This document shows, piece by piece, positions 5,449-5,493 of a stretch of 5,493 bases of DNA. Every line of letters starts with the position of its first letter. Within the stretch, counting starts at the first letter, position 1. A program made the position numbers and the translations under genes. This DNA is from an uncultured Collinsella sp. GTDB taxonomy: Bacteria; Actinomycetota; Coriobacteriia; Coriobacteriales; Coriobacteriaceae. Below the pieces are notes generated by a model. That model made no database searches, was not told the DNA's origin, and worked only from the letters and a program-made list of their open reading frames with translations. The stretch spans positions 1-5,493 of the forward strand of contig USHS01000112.1 of NCBI GenBank assembly GCA_900554585.1. The letters run 5' to 3'.

Positions 5449-5493
5449 CTGTCTCTTATACACATCTCCGAGCCCACGAGACTCCTGAGCATC
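5449..5493. other. Illumina Nextera adapter and index (artefact)
   Basis: CTGTCTCTTATACACATCT (5449-5467) is the Tn5 mosaic end used in Nextera libraries. CCGAGCCCACGAGAC (5468-5482) is the adapter continuation, TCCTGAGC (5483-5490) matches a standard Nextera i7 index, and ATC (5491-5493) begins the flow-cell sequence. It is untrimmed read-through at a contig end, not a genomic transposon end. Confidence 0.98.

Noticed and set aside
5449..5467. Tn5/IS50 transposon end
   Set aside because: The mosaic end is followed by Nextera adapter and index bases, so it is a library artefact.

Overview
The window looks like chromosomal DNA of a GC-rich gut actinobacterium, most likely class Coriobacteriia and probably Collinsella or a relative. 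The evidence is the rplM-rpsI-glmM order, the codon use, the tmRNA with an ALAA-ending tag, and the style of the accessory genes. The genus is inferred from general resemblance; no search was run. The right end is not genomic: the last 45 bases are Illumina Nextera adapter plus index, so biological sequence stops at about 5448 and this is a contig end.

Layout. 1-1313 (minus) is nearly complete glmM, cut just before its C-terminus. 1362-1406 is a strong intrinsic terminator separating glmM from the rplM-rpsI operon (1437-2278, minus), which has a good sigma-70-type promoter at 2345-2372 and a short leader that can fold. 2436-3314 (minus) is a patatin-like serine hydrolase. 3315-3608 holds no gene; it contains a run of nine G, a 62-nt-period repeat with two small palindromes, an inverted copy of the tmRNA T-arm, and the ssrA terminator. 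3609-3972 (minus) is ssrA (tmRNA). 3973-4211 is a divergent intergenic region with a GC hairpin, a palindrome and a likely promoter for the next gene. 4212-4646 (plus) is an unrecognised small acidic protein with a possible internal duplication. 4705-5448 (minus) is a translationally coupled pair: a truncated unrecognised protein followed by a PIN-domain nuclease, laid out like a type II toxin-antitoxin operon.

How the genes relate. rplM and rpsI encode neighbouring ribosomal proteins made from one message. glmM makes a peptidoglycan precursor and lies downstream behind a terminator, so it probably has its own transcription or depends on read-through. ssrA rescues stalled ribosomes. The PIN pair is the most accessory part of the window. 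I found no CRISPR array, no transposase and no clearly new multi-gene system. The best leads are the unrecognised partner of the PIN protein, the inverted T-arm copy beside ssrA, the intergenic repeat, and the non-alanine start of the predicted tmRNA tag.
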